DNA from: an uncultured Gammaproteobacteria bacterium
Lineage (GTDB): Bacteria; Pseudomonadota; Gammaproteobacteria; Pseudomonadales; Azotimanducaceae
Assembly: GCA_913045175.1 (NCBI GenBank)
Contig: CAJWQG010000003.1
Coordinates: 44,848-108,847, forward strand
DNA: 64,000 nucleotides
Reading direction: 5' to 3'
Below are positions 27,837 to 37,804 of the stretch, piece after piece. Both the position numbers and the translations under genes were made by a program. The notes under the pieces are model-generated. The model made no database searches. It had not been told where the DNA came from and worked only from the letters and a program-made list of their open reading frames with translations. How positions within the stretch are numbered: position 1 is the stretch's first letter; every line of letters begins with the position of its first letter.

Positions 27837-29726
27837 TCAGGAAGTCCTGGCGGCAGTAATTGCCGACCGAGATAGTCGGTTTTCTATAGAAGTGAGGATC
27901 CCATCCTCATTCAGCCCGCACTGGGCAAGCATGCTCGCGGGTTTATCCTGGTGGACAAAATTATCTGGCACACCCAGATTTAGTATTTCGACTTTTATCT
28001 GCTGATCCTGAAGTAGTTCGTTAACCGCTGAACCGGCGCCCCCGGCCAAAACGTTCTCCTCGATCGTAACTATCAGATCGTGATCGGTTGCCATCTGAAC
28101 AATCATTTCCTCGTCAAGGGGTTTAACGAATCTCATATCCACCAGACTGGTATTCAGTTTCTCAGCAGCGACCTGGGCGGGATGCAACGTAGACCCAAAG
28201 GCAAGGATTGCGATCGAGTGCCCCTCTCTTACCAGTCTTGCTTTACCGATCGGCAATGCTGTCATTGACTGATCTATCGGTTTTCCGAGTCCCGTACCGC
28301 GAGGATAGCGCACCGATGCGGGACCATCATGGATGAAGCCGGTGTAAAGCATCTGTCTGGTTTCATTTTCGTCTGAGGGAGCCATTACGACAAGATTTGG
28401 AATGCAACGCATGTACGACAGATCGAAAACTCCAGAATGAGTTGGACCATCTTCCAACAGTCCCGCCCGATCAATGGCGAACAAGACGTTAAGGTTTTGA
28501 ATCGCGATGTCGTGGATGAGTTGATCGTAGGCTCGTTGCAAAAAGGTGGAGTAAATAGCGATAACTGGTTTAGCTCCCTCAACCGCCAAACCACCGGCCA
28601 GGGTGACTGCGTGTTGTTCTGCGATAGCGACGTCGTAATATCGTTCAGGAAACTGTTCTGAAAAGGCTACCAGGTCAGAACCTTCCCGCATCGCTGGTGT
28701 AATGCCGACCAACATTTCATCCCGCTTTGCCATATCGCAAAGCCACTGTCCGAAAATGTTTGAGTAGGTTGGCAAGTTGGATTTTTTTGACGGAGACTTT
28801 TCTATTTTCGACAGGCTATGAGTGCCCACGGGAGATGCCTCAGCGGGCGCGTAACCTTTTCCTTTCTGGGTAACGATATGCAAGAACTGAGGTCCTTTCA
28901 GGTCTTTAATGTTTTGCAAGGTATTGATTAGACCCTTTAGGTCGTGCCCATCAATCGGACCCATGTAATTGAGGCCGAGTTCGTCGAACAAGGTGCCTGG
29001 AACTACCATGCCTTTCATGTGCTCTTCAGTTTTTTTGGCCAATTCCCATGCATGTGGAATTCGACTAAGGATTTTTTTGCTTCCTTCACGCATTGACAGA
29101 TACAGACGACTACTAAGGATGCGAGCAAAATATTTTGCCAGGCCACCGACATTGCGGGAAATCGACATCGCGTTGTCGTTCAGAATTACCAGAAGATCAG
29201 CTTCGGTATCGGCAACATGATTCAGTGCCTCAAAAGCGAGGCCCGCTGTCATTGCGCCGTCACCTATGACAGAAATTGCCCGATTTTTTCGATCCTGCAT
29301 CCTTCCAGCGATAGCCATACCCAGCGCCGCACTGATCGAAGTGGATGAATGCCCGACGCCGAAGGTGTCATAAGGGCTTTCATCACGAACGGGAAATGGG
29401 GAAACGCCGTCGGGCTTGCGCAGCGTATGCATTTGCTCGCGACGTCCAGTGAGTATCTTGTGCGGGTAGGCCTGGTGTCCAACGTCCCACACAATAAGAT
29501 CGTTAGGAGTATCAAAGACGTAATGTAGAGCAAGTGTCAGCTCGACGACACCCAGGCCTGCGCCGAAATGTCCACCCGTTTGTCCCACTGTGTAGATCAG
29601 AAAATGACGAAGTTCTTCTGCCAGCGTATCGAGCATCTTTTCATCTAGCGCGCGAATATCCTCAGGATACTGGATGCTGTCCAGAAGAGGAGTAGATGGT
29701 CTCTCGGTGGGTATGGTGTTGAACAT
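27837..29726 (-). CDS. dxs: 1-deoxy-D-xylulose-5-phosphate synthase
   Basis: A thiamine-diphosphate enzyme that joins pyruvate and glyceraldehyde-3-phosphate, the entry to the MEP isoprenoid pathway; its product also feeds thiamine and pyridoxal synthesis. Motifs are [54 protein letters not shown] with the ThDP metal site, and [13 protein letters not shown] plus [14 protein letters not shown] in the transketolase pyrimidine domain. ATG 29726 gives [17 protein letters not shown] and 629 aa; a TTG six codons upstream is less likely. It is followed downstream by nothing on the same strand and preceded by ispA, the usual cluster. Confidence 0.95.
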   Translation of the reverse strand: MFNTIPTERPSTPLLDSIQYPEDIRALDEKMLDTLAEELRHFLIYTVGQTGGHFGAGLGVVELTLALHYVFDTPNDLIVWDVGHQAYPHKILTGRREQMHTLRKPDGVSPFPVRDESPYDTFGVGHSSTSISAALGMAIAGRMQDRKNRAISVIGDGAMTAGLAFEALNHVADTEADLLVILNDNAMSISRNVGGLAKYFARILSSRLYLSMREGSKKILSRIPHAWELAKKTEEHMKGMVVPGTLFDELGLNYMGPIDGHDLKGLINTLQNIKDLKGPQFLHIVTQKGKGYAPAEASPVGTHSLSKIEKSPSKKSNLPTYSNIFGQWLCDMAKRDEMLVGITPAMREGSDLVAFSEQFPERYYDVAIAEQHAVTLAGGLAVEGAKPVIAIYSTFLQRAYDQLIHDIAIQNLNVLFAIDRAGLLEDGPTHSGVFDLSYMRCIPNLVVMAPSDENETRQMLYTGFIHDGPASVRYPRGTGLGKPIDQSMTALPIGKARLVREGHSIAILAFGSTLHPAQVAAEKLNTSLVDMRFVKPLDEEMIVQMATDHDLIVTIEENVLAGGAGSAVNELLQDQQIKVEILNLGVPDNFVHQDKPASMLAQCGLNEDGILTSIENRLSRSAITAARTS

Positions 29727-29783
29727 GCCTAAAGTTCCCGTCAACGACGATGCAATTTTATCATCATTGGAGTTAGGACGCGC

Positions 29784-30668
29784 CTAATGGTTTCTGGTTG
29801 CAACGAAATCGGTTAACGACTGTAGATTAGTCCCCGGTGGTCCCAGTCTGGACGCAATTTCTTTTGCTAGTGATTGTTGCGCCTCTAGCCGGACTCGCGC
29901 CTCCTTTAGACCGAGTACGGTGACGTATGTCGCTTTCCCGCGCGCTTCATCTGAGCCAGCCGGTTTTCCGATATCGGCATCGCTTCCGGTTGCGTCCAGA
30001 ATATCGTCACGAATCTGAAACGCGAGGCCAAGGGCGTTACCGTAATCTGAAATAAGCGCTAGTGTGGTTTCATTCGCGTCTGCGACCAACCCCCCGAACC
30101 TTACACTTGAGGTGATGAGTGCTCCTGTCTTGAGACGGTGCATGTATTCCAGTGCTTCCAGGTCAATATTGTTGTTTTCGTGAGAAAGATCTAGTACCTG
30201 ACCCGCTACCATACCTTCTAATCCAGCCGCTCGTGCCATCTCAGAAACAAGGGCAACTTTGATCGTGGCTGATAGCTTATCGGCCTCGACGATGATCTGG
30301 AAAGCCAATGCCTGTAGCGCATCACCAGCGAGAATTGCCGTAGCCTCATCGAATTGTTTGTGGCAGCTGGGTTTGCCGCGGCGAAGGTCATCATCATCCA
30401 TCGCTGGTAGATCGTCGTGGATCAGAGAATAGGCGTGAATCAGCTCTAGAGCGGCGGCGGGCTTGTCCGCAAGGGTGAGGTCGGCACCGAGCGCCTCTGC
30501 CGTAAGGTAGACCAGTATTGGGCGGATCCGTTTGCCGCCGTTAACCACACTATATCGCATGGCATCATTGAGCTTTTCTGGCGCACTTGATTGATTAAGA
30601 CATTGAGCCAATTGCGTATTGCTGCGTTCTTGCAGTCGATCAATCACCTTCGAAAGGCTGTTCACCAT
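29784..30668 (-). CDS. ispA: Farnesyl diphosphate synthase
   Basis: Condenses IPP with DMAPP and GPP to give farnesyl diphosphate, precursor of undecaprenyl phosphate and quinone tails. The first aspartate-rich motif is [16 protein letters not shown] (about residues 92-107) and the second is [21 protein letters not shown] and [11 protein letters not shown] are the usual flanking blocks. 294 aa is normal. It begins inside the last codons of xseB (29-base overlap) and lies 57 bases upstream of dxs, so xseB-ispA-dxs form one minus-strand operon. Confidence 0.95.
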   Translation of the reverse strand: MVNSLSKVIDRLQERSNTQLAQCLNQSSAPEKLNDAMRYSVVNGGKRIRPILVYLTAEALGADLTLADKPAAALELIHAYSLIHDDLPAMDDDDLRRGKPSCHKQFDEATAILAGDALQALAFQIIVEADKLSATIKVALVSEMARAAGLEGMVAGQVLDLSHENNNIDLEALEYMHRLKTGALITSSVRFGGLVADANETTLALISDYGNALGLAFQIRDDILDATGSDADIGKPAGSDEARGKATYVTVLGLKEARVRLEAQQSLAKEIASRLGPPGTNLQSLTDFVATRNH

Positions 30669-30861
30669 TTTTTTCCATCAGTAGTGCCACTTTCTGTTCG
30701 GCGTCTTTGAGCGCTTGTTGGCACTCTCTGGTTAGTTTTATGCCTTCCTCGAATGTTTTAAGCGAAGCTTCCAAGGAAAGTTCACTGCTTTCCATCTGAG
30801 CGACAAGTTCTTCTAGCCGAGCGAGAGATTTTTCGAATGGATAGCTGGTTTTTTTAGCCAT
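30640..30861 (-). CDS. xseB: Exodeoxyribonuclease VII small subunit
   Basis: Small helical subunit of exonuclease VII, which acts with XseA (encoded elsewhere) on single-stranded DNA. ATG 30861 gives a 73-residue protein beginning [20 protein letters not shown], with [22 protein letters not shown], the two-helix family signature. The frame is open upstream but with no homologous content, so the short form is used. First gene of the xseB-ispA-dxs operon, the same order as in E. coli and pseudomonads. Confidence 0.93.
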   Translation of the reverse strand: MAKKTSYPFEKSLARLEELVAQMESSELSLEASLKTFEEGIKLTRECQQALKDAEQKVALLMEKNGEQPFEGD

Positions 30862-31008
30862 TGGTGTGAAAACATAGGATTTGAGAGCACCATAGCGATG
30901 GGAGGTTTTGACGTCAATGCATGTTTTGTGAACAGCGTTTGTGACAAGGCGGGTATTCCAGTTATGCTCCGCTAATCTGGCCATGTGATAAATGTTTAGG
31001 AGTAAAAG

Positions 31009-31425
31009 ATGAGAATCGTATTTTTGATGATGATATTTGTATCGGTGTCCGCGAACGCTGATGGGCAGGCTGAGTACAAGTACAGAGAAGGCGTAATGCA
31101 GGCCATTCGTGGACAGATAGCGTCTATCGGCGCCATTGCGCGTGGTCAGGTTCACCAGGAGAATATGGCGATGCACGCGCGCGCCATGTCTGATCTTGCG
31201 CGGGTTCTCCCGGATGTATTTCCTGAAGGCAGCGATGTGGGAAAATCCGAGGCGCTGCCGGAGATATGGAGTGATCCAGAGGGCTTTCGTGTTGAAACTG
31301 ATCTGTTTATAGAAGTCACCGGCGCGTTTCTCGAAGCGGCGGAAAATGATGGTGATGTTTCAGGGACGCTGCGCCGAGTACAGAGGTCCTGCAAAAGTTG
31401 TCATGACGGCTTCAGAGAGGATTAG
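31009..31425 (+). CDS. Periplasmic monohaem cytochrome c' / c-556 type
   Basis: A class II c-type cytochrome, a four-helix bundle with haem near the C terminus. A signal peptide ([17 protein letters not shown], about 17 residues) is followed by [22 protein letters not shown], a typical first helix, and the haem site CKSCH at residues ~129-133 close to the end. 138 aa. It has a good ribosome binding site (TTAGGAG). Divergent from xseB and converging with the MFS gene (four-base overlap). Likely roles are electron transfer or binding of NO; nothing in the context decides. Confidence 0.87.
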   Translation: MRIVFLMMIFVSVSANADGQAEYKYREGVMQAIRGQIASIGAIARGQVHQENMAMHARAMSDLARVLPDVFPEGSDVGKSEALPEIWSDPEGFRVETDLFIEVTGAFLEAAENDGDVSGTLRRVQRSCKSCHDGFRED

Positions 31426-32711
31426 TCGAGATTTCTATAGCTTGGCACGTTGAAAAGAACCAGTACCAGCACGATCAAACAAACGGCAGATACGCCGACG
31501 GCCCACTGAGGCCCGAAAACGTCTGCCGCGATACTGACTGGGTAAATGCTGATCGATAGAATAGCCATCTCGAGCATGTAGATGCTCATCACTCGACCAC
31601 GATAATCGCCATCGACAAGTGTTTGCAGCAGCACATTGGTCAGTGACATTCTTGCGACTGATCCAAGTCCAACGATGGCTAATAGAACCAGTGACAACCA
31701 ATAGTTGCTGGACAAAGAAAAAGCCAGCAACGCTAGGCCCATTATCAAGGTTCCGCCAAGCAGCACCCTAGCGCGACTTCTACTGGGTAGTGAAGCGATG
31801 ATGAGAGAACCAATGAGAGAGCCAATACCCGAGACCGAGATTATCAGGCCTAACTTATCCGGCCCGGCGTTAAGGACGTCTTTTACAAACCCGGGCAATA
31901 GCATGTAGTACGTCATACCGAAGAAAGCCATAAGAAAGTTGAAGCCCAGCAGCATGAAAATAACTGGTGTGTTCAAAACATACCGGAATCCACCTGTAAG
32001 TTGCTCGATGACAGATTCCCCATGTGTGGCGGTTGGGCGGTCAGGTACGTCCACCTTGATTAAAAGGAACACAGAAAGTATGTATAGACTACCCATCAGG
32101 ATGTACACCCACTTCGCCGGATCAATGTTTCCGTAGCCACCGCCAAGTGCCGAGACCATTCCACCAGCAAGGCCGGGCAGCAAAAGTCTTGAAGCGTTCA
32201 TCCCTGTATTGGACAGGCCGATTGCATTGGTTAGCATATCAAGCCCAACTACATCCTTTGTTAGTGCTTGTTTGGAGGGGAACATTCCATTAAATGTTAT
32301 GCCTTGCAGAATCGAGGCAATTAGCAGGTGTTCGAATACAAGAGATCCAGTGGTAATGTAATAGGCGATGGCCATCGCGATAATGCCGTTGGCAATAGCG
32401 GATAACTGTATTACGTGTTTTTTCTGCCTGACTCTGTCAGCAACCACACCTCCCAGCGGCGCCGCAAACAATCCCACGATACCGCCTGCCGCGGTCATCC
32501 ACCCAAGTTTTTGGTAAGAACCGGTTATTTCGAATACCAGCCAGCCGCGAACGAACATCTGCATATTCATTGAGGCGAAACCACAAAGAAGAGAGCCAAA
32601 GAACCAACGGTAGTTTGGGACGCCGAAAGCCGCGAAGGTCCTCAGCCAGTATTTCTGTCGTAGTCTTGGTGTGGAGTCGGGAGAGTCAAGGCGAACTTCT
32701 CCATCACTCAT
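31422..32711 (-). CDS. MFS transporter, DHA3/EntS-like
   Basis: A major facilitator with about 12 predicted membrane helices over 429 aa. The N-terminal half has FGSLLCGFASMNMQMFVRGWLVFEITGS and LGGVVADRVRQKK, a form of the loop 2-3 motif (GxxxDRxGRR-like), typical of the MFS_3 group that includes enterobactin exporter EntS and macrolide exporters. A central cytoplasmic loop (KVDVPDRPTATHGES) separates the halves. The C terminus overlaps the end of the cytochrome gene in convergent orientation. Substrate cannot be inferred. Confidence 0.82.
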   Translation of the reverse strand: MSDGEVRLDSPDSTPRLRQKYWLRTFAAFGVPNYRWFFGSLLCGFASMNMQMFVRGWLVFEITGSYQKLGWMTAAGGIVGLFAAPLGGVVADRVRQKKHVIQLSAIANGIIAMAIAYYITTGSLVFEHLLIASILQGITFNGMFPSKQALTKDVVGLDMLTNAIGLSNTGMNASRLLLPGLAGGMVSALGGGYGNIDPAKWVYILMGSLYILSVFLLIKVDVPDRPTATHGESVIEQLTGGFRYVLNTPVIFMLLGFNFLMAFFGMTYYMLLPGFVKDVLNAGPDKLGLIISVSGIGSLIGSLIIASLPSRSRARVLLGGTLIMGLALLAFSLSSNYWLSLVLLAIVGLGSVARMSLTNVLLQTLVDGDYRGRVMSIYMLEMAILSISIYPVSIAADVFGPQWAVGVSAVCLIVLVLVLFNVPSYRNLD

Positions 32712-32762
32712 ACCTCAAATATAGCAAATACCGGCCTATAAAGCTTGAGTAGTCACTATCAG

Positions 32763-34304
32763 CTAAATTGATGCGCTGATAGTTTTCACTGTGACGTTTC
32801 TCAAATCATCACTTTGATTCATCCGCCACCCCGAATTTAGGGCGCTGGATCTCTGCAGTGATTTGAGGGATACAATTTTGCTGCGCGATTGATCAGCCAG
32901 ATTTACCGTGAACTTTACGCGAACGTCGGACACGTCGATCCCGGATTGGTTGATTAGGGTCGCACCTAAATACCCATTGACGATTCTGGGATGGACAGAG
33001 ATATATGCACCAGGATTGTCGGGGAGGTCCAGCTTGATGAATGACACCTTCGCGGTCTGGCCAATGTTGCCACCAGCTTGCATGGCGGTTCTGTAATATC
33101 CTTTTGCCTCACCGGGCCTACCATTTTTTAGGGCTAGATTTCCAAGTGCCGTGGTAGCAGTGGCAGTCGGTAACAGCTCATTGCTCTTCTTCAAATCAGT
33201 CTCGGCTGCGGACAATTCACCGGTCTGGGCGCTATTGAGACCCCGTCCCAGATAATACTGGTAGTACCCGTTGTCTAGTTCTAGCGCTCTTTTGTAGGCG
33301 TCGTATGCATCTTCGAATTTTTCAAGTTGTCTATAGATATCTCCCATCGCGCCATAGAAACGAGCTTCTCGAGGTTCTATCTCCTGGGCGCGAGTCAGGG
33401 CTTTCAGCGCGGATTCGGGTTTGTCTTCGCTGAGAAGAAACTGTGAGCGGTCAAACGCTCGATACGCTTCGGAAACTGATAATAGATAGGCAAGATGTTG
33501 TTCGTATCGTTCCTTACCTATTTCGAGATCGGGTCGCGATTCCAGGTTTGCGACGTGGTTTCGATTGGCTTCTAATCGGGTCAGGGACGGTGGATGGCTG
33601 GAAAAAAGCCCTGCGAGCCACCCGGGGTCTTTTGTTTCAGACATCCTGGCGAAGGTCTCCTGCAGAGTCACCGCTGCACCAGGATCGTAGCCCGCACGAA
33701 CCATATATTCGATACCGAATTTGTCAGACTCAAGTTCTTTATCCCGACCGTAACGCATATGAATAAGCTGTGAGCTTAACTGGGCGGCTCCTACTATGTA
33801 GTCGGCGTACTCGGAATCGTCGGCAGCGATTGATGTGGCCAATATGGCACCCTGCAGTAAGGTACCTCGTTGCATAGCCTGTGCGCCGTGTCGGGCTGCG
33901 CTATGGACAATTTCATGCCCTAAGACAGCGGCGAGCTCAGCTTCGTTGTTAAGCGCGAGTAGCAGCCCTCGATTGACAGCAATTTTTCCTCCCGGTAGCG
34001 CCCATGCATTGGGTGTCGATTCATTGAGCACAACGAACTCATAGGGCAATGATCTATCGCTGACGGCGGCAAGTCTGGCGCCAACCTCACTAACGTAGCG
34101 AGATAGAGATGGGTCCGCGAGGTAAAGCCCGCCCTGGGACTGCTGCGAAGGCCTATATTGCTGTTGTCCAATAGCGATCTCAGTGCTTTCGCCAACGAAT
34201 GCGAGCTCGCTTCTTCCAGTTACCGGGTTGGTTGCACAACCAGCCATACTCCCAAACAGCAGAATACACGTCAGTAATTTGTCTATTCGTAATGTTGTAA
34301 CCAT
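32763..34304 (-). CDS. Lipoprotein M48 metalloprotease with TPR repeats (BepA/LoiP-like)
   Basis: A zinc protease in the cell envelope. A lipoprotein signal ends SMAGC, with Cys23 as the lipidation site. The M48 domain follows, with HEIVHSAARH (HExxH) and the third ligand in ELESDKFGIEYMVRAGYDPGAA. From about residue 285 to 400 there are TPR-like repeats (SALKALTRAQEIEPREARFYGAMGDIYRQ and similar), and a C-terminal ~100-residue region of beta character. 513 aa. In E. coli the similar BepA assists LptD assembly and degrades misfolded outer membrane proteins; that role is inferred, not shown. Divergent from the NUDIX gene with only 29 bases between starts. Confidence 0.85.
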   Translation of the reverse strand: MVTTLRIDKLLTCILLFGSMAGCATNPVTGRSELAFVGESTEIAIGQQQYRPSQQSQGGLYLADPSLSRYVSEVGARLAAVSDRSLPYEFVVLNESTPNAWALPGGKIAVNRGLLLALNNEAELAAVLGHEIVHSAARHGAQAMQRGTLLQGAILATSIAADDSEYADYIVGAAQLSSQLIHMRYGRDKELESDKFGIEYMVRAGYDPGAAVTLQETFARMSETKDPGWLAGLFSSHPPSLTRLEANRNHVANLESRPDLEIGKERYEQHLAYLLSVSEAYRAFDRSQFLLSEDKPESALKALTRAQEIEPREARFYGAMGDIYRQLEKFEDAYDAYKRALELDNGYYQYYLGRGLNSAQTGELSAAETDLKKSNELLPTATATTALGNLALKNGRPGEAKGYYRTAMQAGGNIGQTAKVSFIKLDLPDNPGAYISVHPRIVNGYLGATLINQSGIDVSDVRVKFTVNLADQSRSKIVSLKSLQRSSALNSGWRMNQSDDLRNVTVKTISASI

Positions 34305-34333
34305 AATGTGCGTTCCTATCAGGAAGACTAATT

Positions 34334-34936
34334 TTGGCGCTTTCCTTTCAACAGATTCGACAGTCTATACAGGGGCATGTTCCCGATCGACTTGAACCTG
34401 GTCGCGAGACCCGACAAGCTGCTGTTGCGACAATTTTGCGACCCAGGCCCAACCATACAGAGGCTTTGTTTATTCTGCGAGCAGTTCAGGAAGGAGATCC
34501 CTGGTCTGGTCACATGGCATTTCCTGGCGGACACAAGGACGCAGTTGATCGGTCTCTTAGGCATACTGCAGAACGGGAGACCTTTGAGGAGATTGGGCTT
34601 GATCTGTCACAGCATGCGTCCTACCTGGGAGAGTTGAATACCATCAGGGCAAATCCCAGGAGAACCATCGATATGGCGGTTACGCCATTTGTTTATGAAC
34701 TCCATAGCGATGAATTTACCCTGGACCCCAACTATGAGGTCGCAGATGTATTGTGGGGATCGCTGGATGACATGATTAGTGGGTCATCTCTCACTAGTGC
34801 AGAGTTTGAGGTGCGAGGACGAACTGAGGCATTTCCCGGGTATGGCGTTGATGGTCAAGTTGTGTGGGGCCTCACCTTTAGAATGCTGGAACAGTTTTTC
34901 TCATTACTGGATCCCCGCAGGGATCCGCCAACCTAA
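34334..34936 (+). CDS. NUDIX hydrolase, probable CoA pyrophosphatase
   Basis: A NUDIX-fold hydrolase of the NudL/CoA pyrophosphatase type. The box reads FPGGHKDAVDRSLRHTAERETFEEIGLDL over the core, keeping the RETFEEIGL metal site, preceded by VATILRPRPNHTEALFILRA. 200 aa. TTG 34334 is the start; it lies 29 bases from the start of the divergent protease gene. The stop codon TAA (34934-34936) overlaps the left end of repeat copy 3. Substrate (CoA or a related nucleotide) is inferred from family likeness only. Confidence 0.83.
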   Translation: MALSFQQIRQSIQGHVPDRLEPGRETRQAAVATILRPRPNHTEALFILRAVQEGDPWSGHMAFPGGHKDAVDRSLRHTAERETFEEIGLDLSQHASYLGELNTIRANPRRTIDMAVTPFVYELHSDEFTLDPNYEVADVLWGSLDDMISGSSLTSAEFEVRGRTEAFPGYGVDGQVVWGLTFRMLEQFFSLLDPRRDPPT

Positions 34937-34987
34937 CTGGTTTCTATCCACATAGTCCTATGTTGAGTTTCCGGACAAGAACTAGCT
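34935..34987. repeat. Dispersed MITE-like repeat, copy 3 (53 bp, internally deleted)
   Basis: Only the two terminal arms of the 130-bp element (2983-3112, 7428-7557) remain, with about 77 internal bases missing. The left end reads AACTGGTTTCTATCC and the right end reads GAGTTTCCGGACAAGAACTAGCT. The arms pair with each other, and the new centre ACATAG-TC-CTATGT is itself a perfect 6-bp inverted repeat, so a long imperfect hairpin is predicted. It fills the whole gap between the convergent NUDIX and metallo-hydrolase genes and contributes bases to both stop codons. It may act as a two-way terminator. Confidence 0.8.
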
Positions 34988-35860
34988 AAAAGCGAAGCCA
35001 AAGCCATCAATCCCGGTCGTGACGTAACCTGCATGGGTTGGACCAAAGTGCGCGGGTAGCATCAATGTGTGGTGGTCTGCACAAGCTTCCAAAATACTGT
35101 GACGAGTAGCGATGGCCTGGTCGTGTAATTCGCAATATGCACTGTTCCAATCTGGCTGATAAACCTGAATCGGATGATGGCAAATATCACCAGTGAATAT
35201 CGCCTGTTCCTTCTTGCTGGATAGCTGAAGTGTTGTACTACCGGGCGTATGTCCCGGCGCGGGTTGTAAGTGCACGAGGTCCGCGATCAGTTCGTGCTCA
35301 CCCTCTATCATTTCTGCCAGGTCAACAATGGGTAGAACGCTATCGTCAAAGGTCTTGTTGTTCACCTCGTTGAAAGTATCTGATCGCTCTCTTGCTTGTT
35401 GCCAAAACTCGAACTCTGTCTTTGCGAATACATACTTCGCGTTGGGGAAGGTTGGTACCCAATTACCATCGACGAGACGGGTGTTCCATCCGACATGATC
35501 TATATGCAGGTGGGTACACATCACAAAATCGATTTCATCTGGTGAAGCGCCGGCATTGGCAAGATTCTGTAGCCAGGGTGTATGCATACGGTGCCAGTTT
35601 CGATAGGGCATACGGTCCTTGTCGTTACCGATGCAGGTGTCTACAAGAATCTTATGATGCCCCGTTTCGATGAGCCATGAGTGCATACTTGCGATCAGGT
35701 TGCCTGAGGAAGGGTCAACCTGGTTAGGGTAAAGCCATTTGCGATGCCGCTCGAACACCTCGGGATCGAAATCGGGAAAGAAGCGCGCCGGGTCAAACAG
35801 TGGCCCTATGAGTTCCTCGATTCTGGTGATGGTAGCGTCGCCTATCTGCCATTGCTGCAA
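34982..35860 (-). CDS. Metallo-beta-lactamase-fold hydrolase
   Basis: A 292-residue MBL-fold enzyme. THLHIDHVGWN (about residues 116-126) is the HxHxDH metal motif; further ligands are in PAPGHTPGST (His) and FTGDICHHP (Asp), and PAHFGPTHAG supplies the late His. The N-terminal part with ASMHSWLIETGHHKILVDTCIGND resembles lactonase and organophosphate-hydrolase-like members of the superfamily. No signal peptide. The stop codon TAG lies in the right end of repeat copy 3. Substrate unknown; a quorum-quenching lactonase is one possibility. Confidence 0.82.
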   Translation of the reverse strand: MQQWQIGDATITRIEELIGPLFDPARFFPDFDPEVFERHRKWLYPNQVDPSSGNLIASMHSWLIETGHHKILVDTCIGNDKDRMPYRNWHRMHTPWLQNLANAGASPDEIDFVMCTHLHIDHVGWNTRLVDGNWVPTFPNAKYVFAKTEFEFWQQARERSDTFNEVNNKTFDDSVLPIVDLAEMIEGEHELIADLVHLQPAPGHTPGSTTLQLSSKKEQAIFTGDICHHPIQVYQPDWNSAYCELHDQAIATRHSILEACADHHTLMLPAHFGPTHAGYVTTGIDGFGFAFS

Positions 35861-36026
35861 GCGGTTGTCTCCCTTGTCTGTAGGCGTTCTTCAGTATAGG
35901 CCAGAAAGGCTTGTGTTTTCAGTCGATAGTTGCGCCCATAATAGCTCCGGCCCCGTTCTCCGACGACCAATGCAGAGATCAAGAATCTATCTTCTTCTAA
36001 CAGTAAACACTGTGTTGCTGTAGGGG

Positions 36027-36767
36027 TTGGTGTTATTTCTGCTGCGCGACGGTGATATCTACCAATGGATCGTTATTGGTATCACTATGGCGTTGATGAT
36101 CATCGCGGCAAACTTGATTATCCATACGGCGTTAAATGCGCTGACCCGTGAAGTCGATGAAGCCACCACCAAGCTTGCCTCCGCCGAAGACGAGTTGGCG
36201 AAGGTTAAGGAAACGCTTTCCTCGGTCACTACGCTCGACGAGCTCACCGGCTGCTATAACGAAAAACACTTTTTTGAGGTGCTAATACAGCACAGTGGCA
36301 TGAGCGCTCGGGGCACTTACGTTTTTACGCTCACGATTTTGCAGGTTGATCAGTTTTCCGACGTGGTCGATAAACATGGTCTCGCGAGCGGCAATGAAGT
36401 TCTTCAGCTTTACACTCGAATTGTAAAAGCGGCATTACGCGAGGTTGACATCATTGCAAGATTGGGCGCCGATAAATTTGGCCTGATTTTGTCGGGTGCT
36501 TCGGAGGATGATTCGGTGATGGTAATTAATCGAATCAGTCAGTTGATCAGTCAGATAAAGGTCCCTGACGATGAAGATATCAAAATCACCAATTCAGGGG
36601 GCATCACCAGTTACCATGGTACTGAATCACCTGAGACGATGATTGAGCACGCGAGTACAGCGCTTAATTTTGCAATTGAACAGGTAAGAGATTGTGTGGC
36701 CGGTTACAACTACGTTGCTCCAGATGAAGAAGCGGAGACAGAAGTGCCGGAAGAACCCGCTAAATAG
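36027..36767 (+). CDS. Membrane-anchored degenerate GGDEF-domain protein
   Basis: A predicted non-catalytic relative of diguanylate cyclases. One membrane segment (about residues 14-36) is followed by a coiled coil (REVDEATTKLASAEDELAKV, about 45-70) and a GGDEF domain starting TTLDELTGCYNEKHFFE. The active-site motif is GADKF (in ARLGADKFGLIL) in place of GGDEF, and the nucleotide-binding segment reads VDKHGLASGNEVLQ, so cyclic-di-GMP synthesis is unlikely. The C terminus is acidic and proline-containing. The start is TTG 36027 or GTG 36030, directly after an in-frame stop. A c-di-GMP-sensing or scaffold role is possible. Confidence 0.8.
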   Translation: MVLFLLRDGDIYQWIVIGITMALMIIAANLIIHTALNALTREVDEATTKLASAEDELAKVKETLSSVTTLDELTGCYNEKHFFEVLIQHSGMSARGTYVFTLTILQVDQFSDVVDKHGLASGNEVLQLYTRIVKAALREVDIIARLGADKFGLILSGASEDDSVMVINRISQLISQIKVPDDEDIKITNSGGITSYHGTESPETMIEHASTALNFAIEQVRDCVAGYNYVAPDEEAETEVPEEPAK

Positions 36768-36778
36768 TTGAGCCTGAA

Positions 36779-37783
36779 TTACCTTCGTTGTTCGATTGGG
36801 TAGAGATGGTTATTTACCAGATCCCTAATCAGGTTCACATGACACGTCGTGGCGTTTAGGGCCTTCACATACCTGAAAGCCTTTCCTCCCGCTTCCAGGA
36901 AAATGTCTCGATTCAGCAACTTTATTTCTTCCAGGGTTTCCAGGCATTCCGTTGCGAACCCGGGGCAAACTACCAGTACTCGATTGATTCCCTCTCCCGG
37001 TAGCCCGGCAAGCGTTTGATCGGTATAGGGTTTGAGCCAGGGAGCTGGTCCGAATCTCGACTGGTATGAGAGTCGCCATTGATGGTCTGCGAGTCCAAGA
37101 TTGTGTGCTACAAGCTCAGCGGTCCTATGACATTGCACTGCGTAGGGGTCCCCTAGCGAAGCCTGTGATTCCGGAATACCGTGGAAAGAGAAAAGCAGCA
37201 GCGTATCGTCATCCTGAAACCAGCGATAGCGTTCGATGGATTTGGTTAATGCGTGAATGTAATTATCCCTATCGTGGTAGCCTGAAATGAATCGGGATGG
37301 AGGGACTGTAACTTTATTCTTGAATGCGCGAGCAATGCTATTGAAACAGGCGCCAACCGTTGCGCTGGAGTACTGAGGGAACAAAGGAAGGAACAGATAA
37401 CTTTCCACACCTAACGCCTCAATTTGATTAACCACTTTCTCGACGCTGGGTGAGCCATACGTCATTGCGGACCTGACGACAACCTGTCCGGAATGAAGCT
37501 GATTCTTCAGTGCTGTCTCTGAGCGTTTGGCAAGCGCCTCAGTAATGGCCCTAAGGGGCGCGTCCTTCCTACCCCAGATGTATTCATATTTTTCAACAAG
37601 TTTTGCAGGACGGGTGTTCAGAATAATGAGGTACAGAATCGGTAACCAGACCCACCGCGGCAGGTTTACTACTCTTGGGTCCGAGAGAAACTCAGCAAGG
37701 TAACGTCTGATTGCACCTTTGCTTGGTTCGTCCGGGGTCCCTAGATTAAGTAGTATGACGCCAAGTTTTGGTTTATCAGCCAA
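36779..37783 (-). CDS. hemH: Ferrochelatase
   Basis: Inserts ferrous iron into protoporphyrin IX, the last step of haem synthesis, at the inner membrane. GVILLNLGTPDEPS opens the protein; FSFHGIPESQASLGDPYAVQCHRTA holds the catalytic His, and YQSRFGPAPWLKPYTDQTL and VVCPGFATECLETLEEI are the late signatures, with Glu of the proton path. 334 aa is normal. It converges with the GGDEF gene (11-base gap) and lies upstream of nothing else on its strand; the exported small protein gene next to it is 21 bases away on the same strand. Confidence 0.95.
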   Translation of the reverse strand: MADKPKLGVILLNLGTPDEPSKGAIRRYLAEFLSDPRVVNLPRWVWLPILYLIILNTRPAKLVEKYEYIWGRKDAPLRAITEALAKRSETALKNQLHSGQVVVRSAMTYGSPSVEKVVNQIEALGVESYLFLPLFPQYSSATVGACFNSIARAFKNKVTVPPSRFISGYHDRDNYIHALTKSIERYRWFQDDDTLLLFSFHGIPESQASLGDPYAVQCHRTAELVAHNLGLADHQWRLSYQSRFGPAPWLKPYTDQTLAGLPGEGINRVLVVCPGFATECLETLEEIKLLNRDIFLEAGGKAFRYVKALNATTCHVNLIRDLVNNHLYPIEQRR

Positions 37784-37804
37784 GGTGACTTTGGAATCCG
37801 CCAG

